Below, piece after piece: positions 13,290-13,559 of a stretch of 13,559 nt of DNA. The DNA lies in assembly GCA_910584395.1 (NCBI GenBank), contig CAJUAS010000041.1, positions 1 to 13,559 of the forward strand. Direction: 5' to 3'. Every line of letters starts with the position of its first letter. Positions within the stretch are counted from its first letter, which is position 1. Origin of the DNA: an uncultured Oscillospiraceae bacterium (lineage in GTDB: Bacteria; Bacillota; Clostridia; Oscillospirales; Oscillospiraceae). The position numbers and the translations under genes were made by a program. A model generated the notes under the pieces. The model did not search any database, had not been told where the DNA came from, and saw only the letters and a list, made by a program, of their open reading frames with translations.

Positions 13290-13559
13290 TTATTTAATCA
13301 GGCCGATGAACCGATCCAGCATGACCGCGACCTCCGCGCGGGTGACGTTGGCGGTGGGGTCAAGGTTGTTCTGGCCCTTGCCCTTGAGGATTCCCTTGGC
13401 CACGCACCAAGCCACGCCGTCCACGGCCCAGTCGCCGGTGTCCTCGCCGTCAGCGAACACATGGAGACGGTTTGCGTCCGCCTTGGTGTCCATGCCGATG
13501 AGCTTGGCATAGCGGCACAGCATAACGGCCAACTGCTCCCGGGTGATCACATCGTCGGG
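13290..13559 (-). CDS. C-terminal end of a second SLH-domain surface protein (5' part outside window)
   Basis: 89 residues and a TAA stop. The end of one SLH repeat (ITREQLAVMLCRYAK) and a full final SLH repeat (FADGEDTGDWAVDGVAW to NVTRAEVAVMLDRF) are visible; the protein ends GLIK. The frame is open to the window edge, so the GTG at 13550 is an internal valine codon and not a start. The SLH domain should attach the protein to the secondary cell wall polymer. The nature of its N-terminal part is unknown. It is nearly identical in part to the SLH region of the sialidase at the left edge and is followed by a strong terminator. Confidence 0.92.
   Translation of the reverse strand, partial: PDDVITREQLAVMLCRYAKLIGMDTKADANRLHVFADGEDTGDWAVDGVAWCVAKGILKGKGQNNLDPTANVTRAEVAVMLDRFIGLIK
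13404..13458. repeat. 55-bp perfect direct repeat, copy B (SLH code of the right-hand protein)
   Basis: Same 55 bases as positions 1-55, in the last SLH repeat of the protein entering from the right. The equivalent stretch in the SLH/LRR gene (around 8900-8955) is related but clearly diverged. Confidence 0.95.

Noticed and set aside
13290..13550. Small independent 86-aa gene starting with GTG at 13550
   Set aside because: The frame continues to the window edge, and GTG falls inside a normal SLH motif (DDVITREQLAVML), so this is only the end of a longer protein.

Overview
The window looks like chromosomal DNA of a GC-rich gut-type Firmicute (class Clostridia, probably an Oscillospiraceae-like lineage). 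The clues are strong AAGGAGG-type ribosome binding sites, Gram-positive signal peptides, and surface proteins ending in Gly/Ser linkers plus triple S-layer homology (SLH) domains. The taxonomic placement is inference. No phage, IS, CRISPR, tRNA or rRNA signal was seen.

Layout. Positions 1-11898 hold four genes on the minus strand, read right to left with short gaps (72, 30 and 51 nt), so they are probably one operon. In transcription order they are: (i) 11898-8779, an SLH-anchored surface protein with a trefoil-like N-terminal module, BspA-type leucine-rich repeats and InlB-type repeats; (ii) 8706-5911, a secreted protein with a CBM-like N-terminus and a right-handed parallel beta-helix; (iii) 5880-4981, a membrane-anchored PrsA/SurA-like foldase relative without a recognisable parvulin active site; (iv) 4929 to the left edge, a very large SLH-anchored GH33 sialidase of the NanI type. 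The sialidase has every expected catalytic residue and carries two tandem copies of a Cys-containing module I do not recognise. Its 3' end lies outside the window.

Positions 11899-12286 are a divergent control region. It has a good sigma-A-like promoter for the operon, a leader of about 230 nt with repeated TTTGCCGTTT boxes, and a weaker promoter for a plus-strand AraC-family regulator (12287-13165, GTG start). A strong bidirectional terminator (13232-13270) separates the regulator from the 3' end of another minus-strand SLH protein that enters from the right edge (13290-13559).

Proposed biology (inference). The locus resembles a Gram-positive surface glycan-foraging cluster. The AraC regulator would sense a glycan-derived signal and switch on the operon. 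The sialidase would release sialic acid from host glycoconjugates at the cell surface. The beta-helix protein may process or bind the same glycan, the LRR/InlB protein may act in adhesion, and the foldase relative may help these large exoproteins fold after secretion. No sialic acid transporter or nan catabolic gene is present in the window.
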